A stretch of DNA of 12,182 bases from Baffinella frigidus. Its lineage: Eukaryota > Cryptophyceae > Cryptomonadales > Baffinellaceae. The DNA lies in assembly GCA_026770585.1 (NCBI GenBank), contig MU646453.1, forward strand, positions 378,440-390,621, given 5' to 3'. The translations under genes were made by a program, and so were the position numbers. Of the stretch, positions 1-6,689 are shown one piece after another. The notes below the pieces were generated by a model that worked only from the letters and a program-made list of their open reading frames with translations, was not told the origin of the DNA and searched no databases. The first letter of the stretch is position 1. The number at the start of each line of letters is the position of its first letter.

Positions 1-117
1 CTAAACCCCAAACCCTAAACCCCAAACCCTTAACCCTAAACCCTAAACCCTAAACCCCAAACCCTAAATCCCAATCCCAAACCCTTACTCCTCACCCCTA
101 ACTCCTAAACCAACAAG
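1..117. repeat. Degenerate telomere-type CCCTAAA array, block 1
   Basis: Tandem heptamers of the CCCTAAA type with CCCCAAA and other variants, decaying rightward into irregular CCTAACTCC-like text. The C-rich strand reads 5' to 3' at the left edge, as expected for a left chromosome end carrying TTTAGGG telomeres. The variants indicate old proximal telomere or interstitial sequence rather than a fresh telomere tip. A unique stretch of about 85 bp follows before the next block. Confidence 0.85.
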
Positions 118-202
118 CAAACCCGAAACACGACACAGGTGATCCTCTCCGTCATCATTTTTTTCATTCCGATTCTCGACTCACTGCTCTTTGGTACGCC
201 TT

Positions 203-560
203 AAACCCTAAACCCTAAACCCTGATCCCTGAACCTAAACCCTAAACCCCAAACTTTAAACCCTAATCCCTAAACCCCAAACCCCAAACCCCAAACCCTA
301 AACCCTAAACCCTAAACCCTAAAACCTAAAACCTAATCCCTAAACACTAAACCCTAATCCCTAAACCCTAAACCCTAATCCCTAAACCCTAAACCATACA
401 CCCTAAACCCTAACTTTGAACCCTAAACCCTAAACCCAAAACCCCAACCTTGAACCCCACACCTTAAACCCTAAACGCCGAACCCTAAACCCTAAACCCT
501 AAACGCTGAAATCTAAACCCTAAACCCCAAACCCTAAACCCTTAAACCTAAACCCCAAAC
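203..560. repeat. Degenerate telomere-type CCCTAAA array, block 2
   Basis: A long run of CCCTAAA heptamers with frequent CCCCAAA, CCCTGAA and octamer variants, in the same orientation as the first block. It gives way at about 560 to unique sequence. Confidence 0.88.
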
Positions 561-606
561 CAGGAGCGTCTCGGACGGTGCTCCAATTAATCCAAGACCG
601 GAGCAG

Positions 607-694
607 GTTGTTGACTTTCGAACCTTAAGTTATTGACTTATCAACCTTACGTTATTGACTTGTTCACCTTATGGTGTTGACTTTTTAACCTTAA
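607..694 (+). repeat. 22-bp tandem repeat, four units
   Basis: Four consecutive units of exactly 22 bp start at 607, 629, 651 and 673. Each has the core TTGACTT followed by an ACCTTA-type end. The units diverge from one another. The tract lies between two telomere-type blocks, where subtelomeric satellites are expected. No reading frame is convincing. Confidence 0.85.
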
Positions 695-744
695 GTGGAC
701 ATCGCGCGGACCTCGCTGCATGCCCTGGCGTGGCCTGGCCAGGT

Positions 745-810
745 CAAAAGTGGTTTCTGTGTCCGAAAGTGGTTGGTGTGTCCGGTTGAAGGTGGTTCGT
801 GTGTCCAGTT
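745..810 (+). repeat. GTGTCC tandem repeat, three units
   Basis: Three tandem units (745-764, 765-787, 788-810) of 20, 23 and 23 bp share the pattern AAAGTGG, a few bases, then GTGTCC. They are similar in length to the 22-bp units just upstream but different in sequence, so this looks like a second small subtelomeric satellite. Confidence 0.75.
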
Positions 811-885
811 GAAACTTTACAGGCGGAGCCCCCTCTCTCACACGGGCTCGTGTTCTTCGCGGACACTTCCTATGAACCCCCCTGA

Positions 886-1209
886 ACCCTAAACCCTAAA
901 ACCTGAACCCCAAACCCGAAACCCTGAACCCTGAACCCTCAACACTAAACACTAAACCCCTTAACCCCAAATCCTAATCCCCTAAACCCTAAACCTTAAA
1001 CCCTAAACCCTAAACCCTAAACCCTAAACCCTAAACCTCTGAACCCTAAACCCTAAACCCCAATCTCTAAACCCTAACCTCCAAACCCTAACCCCTAACC
1101 CCTAAACCCTAACCCCTAAACTCTAAACCCTAAACCCTAAACCCGAAACCCCGAAACCCCGAAACCCGAAATCCTAAACCCCTAAACCCGAAACCCGAAA
1201 CCCGAAACC
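886..1209. repeat. Interstitial telomere-type array, block 3
   Basis: A third CCCTAAA array in the same orientation as blocks 1 and 2. Its last ~70 bp switch to CCCGAAA variants. Same orientation in all three blocks, with unique DNA between, suggests growth by telomere-adjacent duplication or insertion of the intervening DNA, rather than head-to-head fusion. Confidence 0.85.
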
Positions 1210-1263
1210 GTTGTGCAGGGGAGATGGCGGGTCAGCGTCAACTTCTCAGAAAGATGACAGGAG

Positions 1264-1294
1264 CAATGGCTCCAATGGATTCAATGGCTCCAAC
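1264..1294 (+). repeat. ATGGCTCCA short tandem motif
   Basis: The 9-mer ATGGCTCCA occurs twice around a variant copy. The same word recurs densely at 2987-3044 and inside palindrome H. The local open frame (Asn-Gly-Ser rich) is short and I do not consider it a gene. Confidence 0.5.
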
Positions 1295-1321
1295 GAGATG
1301 GGCGAGGTGGGGAACATCCAT

Positions 1322-1460
1322 CCACTTAGCAGCCACCGGGGGCTTCACGGATACAGTCCATTTAAACAATTTGTGCTAGAATCTTATCCATTGCCCTGGA
1401 TTCCAACCGGAATTTCGCCTTGATTTTCAGGCGAAAAGGACCTCGGCCGCTGCTAAGTGG
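1322..1460. repeat. Inverted-repeat element O
   Basis: A perfect 12-bp inverted repeat (CCACTTAGCAGC at 1322-1333, its complement at 1449-1460) bounds 139 bp. Inside is a second hairpin with an 8-bp stem (TTTCGCCT at 1413-1420, AGGCGAAA at 1429-1436). No protein-coding potential is seen. MITE-like, but the arms are short. Confidence 0.55.
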
Positions 1461-1769
1461 CAACCCTACGCTGGTGTTGACGATGTTGCATGTCGGCACA
1501 AGTGGCCTCCAGGCTGTGGGGCAGCTGCGAGCAGATCCCAGAGAGAGGGAGGTTTTTTTTTGTAGACGACCAACAGACCGGCTGTGAGTGCCTGGATGCA
1601 CCGTCCTCGCGCCACGGGTTTTGGAATCTAATTTCGGACCAAGACAGAATCTGTCCCGCTATCTTAGGCTCCCCACGCGGAAGGTAAGGGTGTATATGCT
1701 ATCTTAGGCATCAAATGATGCTATCTTACGCCACGGGTGTTGGAATCAGAGCTGCTCCGAGCAGATCAT
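1461..1769. other. Gene-free spacer with a 19-bp direct repeat and GCTATCTTA motifs
   Basis: I see no gene here. A 19-bp segment (CGCCACGGGTTTTGGAATC) at 1610-1628 recurs with one mismatch at 1729-1747, enclosing about 100 bp. That enclosed stretch carries GCTATCTTAGGC at 1658 and 1698 and a variant at 1720. A related motif appears at about 2092. This could be a small tandem duplication or the trace of an insertion. Confidence 0.6.
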
Positions 1770-1942
1770 TAGAGCGCTGTGCAGAGAAGTTGGCCACCGA
1801 AAAATGGGAAAATGGGAAATTGGAGCCATTTTTCCACTTATGAGAAATTTGTTGTACTAATTTTTTTCAAAAGTTGACAAATGGCTCCAATTTCTCGATT
1901 TTCTATTATTTCCCGTGGCCAACTTCTCTGCACAGCGCTCTA
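1770..1942. mobile_element. MITE-like palindrome H
   Basis: Terminal inverted repeats of 27 bp match perfectly (1771-1797 and 1915-1941; outer part AGAGCGCTGTGCAGAGAAG). Looser complementarity continues inward through A/T-rich arms. The ends can be read as flanked by TA on both sides, as for Tc1/mariner-like or other TA-targeting transposons. There is no internal ORF of substance, so the element is non-autonomous. Confidence 0.8.
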
Positions 1943-1948
1943 TCACTC

Positions 1949-2254
1949 GCACGCCTTGAGTTGAGCGATCCAATGATCCCCGATCATTTTTTGTAGTTTT
2001 CGGGTCAGCTCGGATTTTGGGTCGGGGTCGGGAGGTCGGGAAATCGAAAAATGTCGATATTTTTTGCGTCCATCTAAACTTTTATGCTATCTTATGCATT
2101 GATTTGATGACGAGATGCACCCCCCACCCATAACATGTCACATTTTTCTCAATGTTCGGATTTTTCCCTTTCCCGACCTGCCGACCCGACCTTGAGAAAA
2201 TCCGGGCTGAACCGAAAATTACAAATTACAAACGACCCGTTAATCATGGCGTGC
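1949..2254. mobile_element. Long imperfect inverted repeat I
   Basis: Two imperfect complementary arms, clearest at about 1998-2060 and 2152-2222 (core GGTCGGGAGGTCGGGAAA and its complement), extend outward to a GCACGCC/GGCGTGC pair. The element is about 306 bp and lies directly beside H. Many mismatches suggest it is old. The open frames across it are by-products of the arms. Confidence 0.65.
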
Positions 2255-2316
2255 TCGTTCCTCAGGGGGGGGCACCACTGCACCCGCCGCACCTCGACCC
2301 ACCACGCCAGACCAAT

Positions 2317-2439
2317 CCGGGAACAATTATTTTTCTTTCAAAAGCTGGCAATGAAAATTACTACTCAACGGGTCACGTCCGAAGCAATTGTGTAGTAATT
2401 TTTGTGCAGATTTTTCAAAAGAAAAATACTTGTTCCCGG
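2317..2439. mobile_element. MITE-like palindrome J
   Basis: Outer arms begin CCGGGAACAATTATTTTTCT and have the imperfect complement at the right end. An inner pair AAAATTACTAC / GTAGTAATTTT surrounds a short centre at about 2366-2392. The inner pair also forms the core of element K at 9871-10026, although the outer arms of J and K differ. No coding content. Confidence 0.75.
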
Positions 2440-2779
2440 ATGAAGACTGCTGGGAGGGGGCAGCTCCCTTTCGGAACGCCGTATTTCGCGCAGACGACTT
2501 TTGAAAACCCTTCGCCCCAGGGGGGAATTGACTTTTGGCGACCCCTTACAGGGATCTGACGTGGTACCCTCCGACGCGGGGCCACCGCAGCCGGATCCGC
2601 GCCCCTCGGACATCTACATTATGGTGTCCACCCTTTAGGCATACTTCCTCGCAGGGAGAAATCGGGGGCCGGCCGAAGGAGTATGTGTGGAGGGTAAGTA
2701 TGTGTTACGGTAGCCTGTGTTAGGGTAGTTGGACTGTACGGGACGCGATGCGAGGAGACCGATTTGGCGCCCTCGCACC
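2440..2779. other. Gene-free spacer
   Basis: I find no supportable gene or RNA in this mixed-composition stretch. Short open frames on both strands lack family features and overlap one another. Confidence 0.5.
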
Positions 2780-2943
2780 GCACGGCCCACCAACCCTCAC
2801 AGCCTGAGCAAATCGTCGAATTTGAGGTCACCGATTTCCCTTGGAGGCCACCGGATTCCAGCGTCCGTGGAGCCATTTTGCCTGGGAATTGAAAATCGAA
2901 ACTTGTCGATTTGCTCAGCGCTTGAGGGTTGGTGGGCGGCCGC
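2780..2943. mobile_element. MITE-like palindrome N
   Basis: The arms carry GGCCCACCAACCCTCA then CTGAGCAAATCG on the left and the complementary series on the right, with one short mismatch block. The central part is weakly complementary. About 164 bp, no coding content. Confidence 0.7.
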
Positions 2944-2986
2944 AACCTTTTTTCTGAGATGCCTGGTCTGCCGCAGCCTGGTGGAA

Positions 2987-3044
2987 TGGCTGAAGTGTCT
3001 CCAATGGCTCCAATTGCTCCAATGCTGCAAATGGCTCCAATGCC
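2987..3044 (+). repeat. Degenerate GGCTCCAAT-type short repeat
   Basis: Consecutive variants of AATGGCTCCA (GGCTGAAG, GTCTCCAATGG, CTCCAATTG, CTCCAATGC, GGCTCCAATG) form an approximately 9-12 bp tandem run, related to the motif at 1264-1294. No gene is supported. Confidence 0.55.
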
Positions 3045-3187
3045 CGCGGAGCTTCAGGTCCCGTCCCGACCCCTATCCCTAAACCCCTAATCCATAACCC
3101 CTCACCCCTGACCCCTCCCCCCCCTCTCTTCGGGGTGGTTACGGGCAGCTTGAGCCCTCCGGTCTCGTCCCACCTCTCCTCCTGGCG

Positions 3188-3374
3188 TGACCACACGAGA
3201 ATGCTAGATGGGCCTATTTAAAACCGAGATGTAGCCTTTGTGTAGTAAACTTCGTTATATTGGTCACGTAACTGGGCGAGATGAGTCCAGGCGCGAGGTT
3301 GGAAAGCCCTATCATGGTACAAATGTTTACAACCCCACATGTAATAGGCCCCTCTTGCATTTTCGAGTGGTGCA
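3188..3374. mobile_element. Imperfect inverted-repeat element M
   Basis: The left arm (ACCACACGAGAATGCTAG followed by GGGCCTATT) is complementary with several mismatches to the right end near 3340-3374. The centre is unpaired. About 187 bp, no coding content. Less secure than H, J or L because of the mismatches. Confidence 0.5.
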
Positions 3375-3455
3375 CTCTGCGAAATGTGTTGCTTGTTTTG
3401 CAACCCTTGTACAAGTTGCCACCACCGGAATTCTGTCAACTTTTGGAATTTTGAC

Positions 3456-3731
3456 CAGCGGGAGGAGCGTTAGACGGGGCTGACGCAGCAGCTTACGTTC
3501 GAGAACAGGGCTTACTCGCGAATAAGGACACGCACCGCCCTAGGGTCCTACGGTAGGGCTAGTCCTAGGAACATAGCACTATTTTTGGGGGGGGGGCAAA
3601 ATTCACATGTGAAATTTCGGGGGGGGGCGAATTTATGGCGTGCCCAAATCTAAGTGGGACAGAGCTAGGAGTAACCCCTGTAGCCCCACCACGCAGCGGG
3701 AGGAGCGTCGGGCGGGGCTGACGCAGCAGCT
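3456..3731 (+). repeat. 38-bp direct repeats flanking element A4
   Basis: A 38-bp segment beginning CAGCGGGAGGAGCGT at 3456-3493 recurs at 3694-3731 with about three mismatches. The intervening 200 bp are almost entirely element A4 (3505-3682) plus about 11 bp on each side. These repeats are too long for an ordinary target-site duplication, so a segmental duplication or a gap-repair event is more likely. Confidence 0.75.
3505..3682. mobile_element. Family A palindrome, diverged copy A4
   Basis: The left end (ACAGGGCTTACTCGCGAATA) is a diverged form of the family A terminus. The right end (GAGTAACCCCTGTA) is its complement. The interior has the family's CCTAGGGTCCTACGGTAGG text and G-runs, here two of about nine or more G. 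It is longer than the other copies and the most diverged. Confidence 0.65.
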
Positions 3732-3948
3732 GGCGCTTTGGGGCGGACCGTCTTCCGCGGCGGGCCAGATCGGGTTCACTACCCGGGGTGAGAGCCAAGA
3801 TCTCCCCGAGGCGAAGCACGACCCGGCCGCTGGGATCAGCCACTCTTCGGAAGAGGCGCACATCGAGGGAGCCGCGCGAGGAGCTCGCCCTGCACCCTGA
3901 ACCCTCAAGGCCAAGATCTCCCCGTCGATGACGGCTCAGGTCCCGCGC
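3732..3948. other. GC-rich stretch without a supported gene
   Basis: Open frames run through on both strands (plus 3640-3900, minus 3565-3972) because the sequence is GC-rich and stop-poor. A 15-bp word GCCAAGATCTCCCCG occurs at 3794-3808 and again at 3910-3924. A decayed coding fragment is possible, but I recognise no family and make no gene call. Confidence 0.45.
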
Positions 3949-3949
3949 C

Positions 3950-4030
3950 ACCCTACACCCTACACCCTGCACCCTACACCCTACACCCTACACCCTACAC
4001 CCTACACCCTACACCCTACGCCCTACACCC
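3950..4030 (+). repeat. CCCTACA tandem heptamer array (telomere-like variant)
   Basis: About eleven tandem heptamers, nearly all CCCTACA with a few CCCTGCA or CCCTACG units. This is a one-base variant of the CCCTAAA telomere-type unit at the left end, and far more homogeneous than those arrays. The same variant fills the right edge of the window. Confidence 0.9.
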
Positions 4031-4126
4031 TTAAGTGGCGCCTGAACCCAGAACCCTAAACCTCCCTGGTCTCCCTAGGTGGCTAAACGGACGACCGCCA
4101 TCTGGGAGCGTCCACTTCTCGGGACA

Positions 4127-4249
4127 TACAGGGGTACCTCGCTCATAAGAAACCGCTCCTCCCTCAGACCCTACAGTAGGCTATCCCTAGGGCCCTACGG
4201 AGGTCCTAGGGGGGGGGGGGCAGTTTCTTATGAGCGAGGTACCCCTGTA
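4127..4249. mobile_element. Family A palindromic MITE, copy A1
   Basis: Perfect 27-bp terminal inverted repeats (4127-4153 and 4223-4249) begin TACAGGGGTACCTCGCTC, containing the palindrome GGTACC. The interior contains CCCTACAGTAGG, CCTAGGG blocks and a run of about a dozen G just before the right arm. If TA is the target duplication, the element proper is 4129-4247. It is closely related to A2 at 6695 throughout, not just at the ends. No coding capacity. Confidence 0.88.
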
Positions 4250-4285
4250 GGTGCCGGTTCCCGCTCGGGAACCACCTTCATAGGC

Positions 4286-4435
4286 TAACGGCCTGAAAAT
4301 GGGGTAGTTAGGCATACGGCATTGCCTAGGACCTCCTACCGTAGGCCGAGGGATCCTAGGACCAAAAAGTCTCGGTCTACGGTAGGAGGTCCTAGGCAAT
4401 GCCGTAAGCCTCACTACCCCATTTTCAGGCAGTTA
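4286..4435. mobile_element. Family B long hairpin, copy B1
   Basis: An almost continuous 150-bp palindrome. The left arm starts TAACGGCCTGAAAATGGGG and the right arm is its near-perfect complement, with a centre of about 20 bp (GATCCTAGGACC and a short A-run). Both arms carry CCTAGGACCTCCTACCGTAGG-type text. The ends read TA on both sides. The sequence shared with B2 continues past the right arm (CCCTATTAA). Confidence 0.88.
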
Positions 4436-4477
4436 CCCTATTAACCTTCGAGAGGCATGCTTCGAGTGCACGTCAGT

Positions 4478-4563
4478 CTGGGGATAATACCCCACATAGA
4501 GATAAGTGGACGTGACTTGTGTAAAGTCTCTCCGGCTATCTCTATGTGGGGTATTATCCCCAG
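4478..4563. mobile_element. MITE-like palindrome C
   Basis: Perfect 27-bp inverted repeats (4478-4504 and 4537-4563) begin CTGGGGATAATACCCCACAT and enclose 32 bp. The arm itself contains a smaller inverted pair (GGGGATAATACCCC). Only one copy is seen in this window. Confidence 0.85.
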
Positions 4564-4582
4564 AGTCAGGAAGGGCTGCAAC

Positions 4583-4782
4583 CCGAAAGGAAGCATGGCT
4601 TTTCTTCAGATAAGTTCCAGTGTCCGCCTATGGTGGGAGTTAAAAGAACCTCAAGGACCTCAAGGACCCGGCACAAGTGCTGCAACGCCTCGCCAACGTC
4701 CTTTAGGTCCTGTAGGTTCTTTCAACTCCCACCATAGGCGGACACTGGAACTTTTCTGCAGCAAAACCATGCTTCCTTTCGG
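4583..4782. mobile_element. MITE-like palindrome D
   Basis: Terminal CCGAAAGGAAGCATGG and its complement bound 200 bp. A second long complementary block (AGTTCCAGTGTCCGCCTATG on the left) continues inward, with small unpaired bulges. A lone relative of the inner arm occurs at 6284-6335. Confidence 0.82.
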
Positions 4783-4806
4783 ATCACATCGGGCCCCCCG
4801 TGCAGA

Positions 4807-4954
4807 GTCTCAATTCAGCCACCTGGCCAGAATTAGGCAAGGCGGTGTTTACATTCAACGTAGGCCGGACCGTACTTTAGAATAACAGAAGGCCCGGGTC
4901 GGCCGACGAATCCAAGCTAATAAATCACGAAATCGAAATAGGCTGAATTGAGAC
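4807..4954. mobile_element. Inverted-repeat element E
   Basis: Perfect 14-bp inverted repeats (GTCTCAATTCAGCC at 4807-4820, complement at 4941-4954) enclose a non-palindromic interior. A short-armed MITE is plausible. No gene inside. Confidence 0.6.
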
Positions 4955-5393
4955 CCGCGCCGCCACCGGTGGCCCTCCCAGACTCGTTATGTTCCCAAGC
5001 TAAGGTAGGTAGATCAGGTTGTACATTTAGGTCCTTAGTTAAGAAGCACTTAGTTCGAGCCCTCTCTGGACGCTTTAAGTTTACGGTCCGACGTCATAAG
5101 TTCAATAAAAGTCTCTCCTTCCCAAGGGAGACAGGGGAGCTCCCTTCGTACACAACGTGTAGCATGCGCATGACCTCTCTCTAGCGAAGTCCTGCTCCGA
5201 CACAGCCTCGGTGTGGGCGCATACGTGGCAGCCGTGTCTAAAGTGGCGAGTAGGCGCATACGCCACACGGTAGGGCCCTAGGAACTGCCTAGGACCTGTC
5301 GGGGTCAATTTTGAACCCCTCGCCACTTAAGCGGTATCATACCCTCCCGGTATTCATGGTGGCAATGTTGTTTGAATTAACGGCCGTGTTTAG
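4955..5393. other. Gene-free spacer with a weak inverted repeat
   Basis: No gene is supported. A 10-bp inverted pair (AAGTGGCGAG at 5241-5250, complement at 5319-5328) brackets a segment carrying GGCGCATACG and two CCTAGG sites. The motif GCGCATACG occurs twice (about 5217 and 5254). This may be an eroded member of the palindrome population. Confidence 0.45.
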
Positions 5394-5428
5394 TCACTTG
5401 CCCGTCTCGGAGGCGCCAGGAGTTCTCA

Positions 5429-5518
5429 GACACAGAGTGTCTTTTCAAAAGCCGACTTGCCCTCCCGAGAAAATGGACTTCTCAGGGCAAGTTGGCTTTA
5501 AAAAAGAGACGTGTGTCA
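5429..5518. mobile_element. Hairpin element F
   Basis: The arms are imperfect complements: CTTTTCAAAAGCCGACTTGC on the left, GCAAGTTGGCTTTAAAAAAG on the right. They lie around a centre of roughly 10 bp and are bounded by GACAC/GTGTC. Its left part belongs to the 48-bp direct repeat, so the boundary is uncertain. Confidence 0.65.
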
Positions 5519-5556
5519 CCGAGTGGCAGGATGTCGCTCGTTCTCCGGTGCTGGCG

Positions 5557-5687
5557 TAGTTAGGCATACGACATTGCCTAGGACCTCCTACCGTAGGCCG
5601 AGGGATCCTAGGACCAAAAAGTCTCGGCCTACGGTAGGAGGTCCTAGGCAATGCCGTAGGCCTAACTACCCCATTTTCAGGCCGTTA
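5557..5687. mobile_element. Family B hairpin, copy B2 (left arm shortened)
   Basis: Nearly identical to B1 from the GTAGTTAGGCATACG position through the loop to the right end. The outer ~20 bp of the left arm (the CCTGAAAATGG part) are missing while the right arm keeps them. This is consistent with deletion at the left end after insertion. Confidence 0.85.
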
Positions 5688-5689
5688 CC

Positions 5690-5731
5690 CTATTAAGCTG
5701 GCGGTCGTCCCTATTAAGCTGGCGGTCGTCC
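5690..5731 (+). repeat. 21-bp tandem duplication
   Basis: Two perfect units containing CTATTAAGCTGGCGGTCGTC sit directly after B2. The sequence GGACGACCGCCA at about 4089-4100, upstream of B1, is the complement of part of this unit. So the B-related segment may once have been a larger element with longer arms. Confidence 0.75.
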
Positions 5732-5973
5732 AGTGCTGGAGAACAAGCGGAAGGAGGCAATGCCTTGATCACTTGCCCGTCTCGGAGGTGCCGGGGGTTC
5801 TCAGACACAGGGTGTCGTTGGTGAGTCTTTACTGGAGAACACGAGGAAGGAGGACTGATCTGGAGTTCTCCCAACGGAGTGGTTACTGACCTCCTTCTTG
5901 AAGGTCTAGAAGGGTACGTGACCAGTTCTAGTGTGTGTAGGGGGGTCTGATCTCCGCGAACCGCCCGTAGATG

Positions 5974-6094
5974 CAGAAGGGTACCTCGCTCACAAGAAAA
6001 CTCCATTCCCTAGGACCCTACAGCAGGCTCATGCCTAGAGCCCTATGATGGTCCTGGGGGAGGGGGGGGCTTTCGTATGAGCGAGGTACTCCTG
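5974..6094. mobile_element. Family A palindrome, copy A3
   Basis: Left end GGGTACCTCGCTCACAAGAA and right end TATGAGCGAGGTACTCCTG are mutated complements. The interior repeats the family order: CCCTAGGACCCTACAGCAGG, a short spacer, GGTCCTGGGG and a G-run. More diverged than A1 and A2, with no clean TA ends. Confidence 0.8.
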
Positions 6095-6109
6095 GAGACG
6101 TAGGAGGTG

Positions 6110-6249
6110 TGAGGACGGAGTCCTGGGACAGGCCCGCCTCGGGGCAAGGCGAGGCCCGTCCACAGTGAGCCTCGGTCGGCCTTCATTAGTCAACCACCGA
6201 GGCTCATCACCTGTCCGACCGAGGCTCACATCCACGGACTCCGTCCTCA
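6110..6249. mobile_element. Nested-hairpin element G
   Basis: The outer 14-bp pair TGAGGACGGAGTCC (6110-6123, complement 6236-6249) encloses a 15-bp pair GTGAGCCTCGGTCGG (6165-6179, complement 6215-6229) and a third small hairpin (GCCTCG ... CGAGGC at about 6136-6155). The result is a cruciform-like cluster rather than a single stem. Confidence 0.75.
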
Positions 6250-6283
6250 ATCGAGCAGGGTCTGCAATGGGCACGGCAGAACC

Positions 6284-6335
6284 AGGTCCAGTGTCCGCCT
6301 GTGATGGGAGCTCCAAGAACCTAAAGGACCGAAAG
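6284..6335 (+). mobile_element. Solo-arm fragment related to element D
   Basis: GGTCCAGTGTCCGCCTGTGA followed by GGGAGCTCCAAGAACCT matches the inner left arm of D (4612-4660) with scattered mismatches and has no complementary arm nearby. It is best read as a deletion derivative of a second D copy. Confidence 0.65.
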
Positions 6336-6376
6336 ATCACACTGCGCTTCTCGTGTGAGCAAGCGAGGGTCGAGGG

Positions 6377-6527
6377 CTACTCGCGCGCGCCGGCCCGGCG
6401 CAGCACCTCGACCACCCGGTCTCGCGCACCTCGACCATACCACAAGGCGAGCTCCAGCGGAGTCGTTTCCTCCTTCTCTTCTCGGCGCAGCACTTCCATC
6501 ACGGCGCGCCGGGGAGAGAGAGAGAGG

Positions 6528-6563
<36 letters not shown>

Positions 6564-6689
6564 TGAGGGAGAGGGAGGGGGGGAGAGAAAGAGAGGAGAG
6601 GAGAGACCTTCCGCAGCATCTTCGCCATCATTCTTGAAACCCCGAGAAACGAGAAACGAGGCGAGCTTCAGTGGCGTCTCTCCGTCCTC
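6377..6689 (-). pseudogene. Ankyrin-repeat 3' coding segment, frameshifted
   Basis: Read on the minus strand from 6689, the frame gives EDGETPLKLASFLVSRGF, the first helix of an ankyrin repeat, joined in phase 0 to the exon ending at 7321. The expected second helix (RMMAKMLRK) appears only in another frame, so a frameshift lies near 6635. After a pyrimidine-rich tract that is open in the second frame (antisense of the GA microsatellite), sequence resumes as VMEVLRREEKEETTPLELAL and ends ...VVEVLRRAGARE with a stop at 6377. Ankyrin repeats mediate protein binding. The frameshift and microsatellite suggest decay, a sequencing error, or an unrecognised tiny intron; I cannot choose from the sequence. 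The terminal repeat itself looks intact. Confidence 0.6.
6522..6606 (+). repeat. GA-rich microsatellite inside ankyrin segment
   Basis: An almost pure GA/GGGA tract. On the minus strand it is TC-rich and translates as a Ser/Leu/Pro low-complexity run between two ankyrin helices. It interrupts the expected repeat spacing, so it is either an insertion in a decaying gene or intronic; a clean AG acceptor is not seen on its downstream side. Confidence 0.8.

Larger units (their letters stand above)
5394..5816 (+). repeat. 48-bp direct repeat pair (5394-5441 and 5769-5816)
   Basis: A 48-bp segment starting TCACTTGCCCGTCTCGGAGG recurs 375 bp downstream with about four mismatches. Elements F and B2 lie between the copies, and the 5' arm of F is part of the left copy. 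Another local repeat follows: CTGGAGAACA plus a GGAAGGAGG block at about 5737 and about 5832. Confidence 0.8.

Noticed and set aside
2135-2613. Open frames over elements I and J
   Set aside because: They follow the arms of the inverted repeats, overlap on both strands and lack codon or domain support.
2860-2890. Similarity to the dinoflagellate spliced leader (CCGT...AGCCATTTTG)
   Set aside because: Only about ten contiguous bases agree, no donor site follows correctly, and the sequence lies inside palindrome N. Chance match.
3565-3972. Overlapping open frames on both strands
   Set aside because: Part of the frame is the G-run and arm of element A4. The rest is GC-rich with no recognisable domain or splice context.
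4457-4885. 142-residue plus-strand frame
   Set aside because: It spans palindromes C and D, so its sequence is set by inverted repeats. No protein family features.
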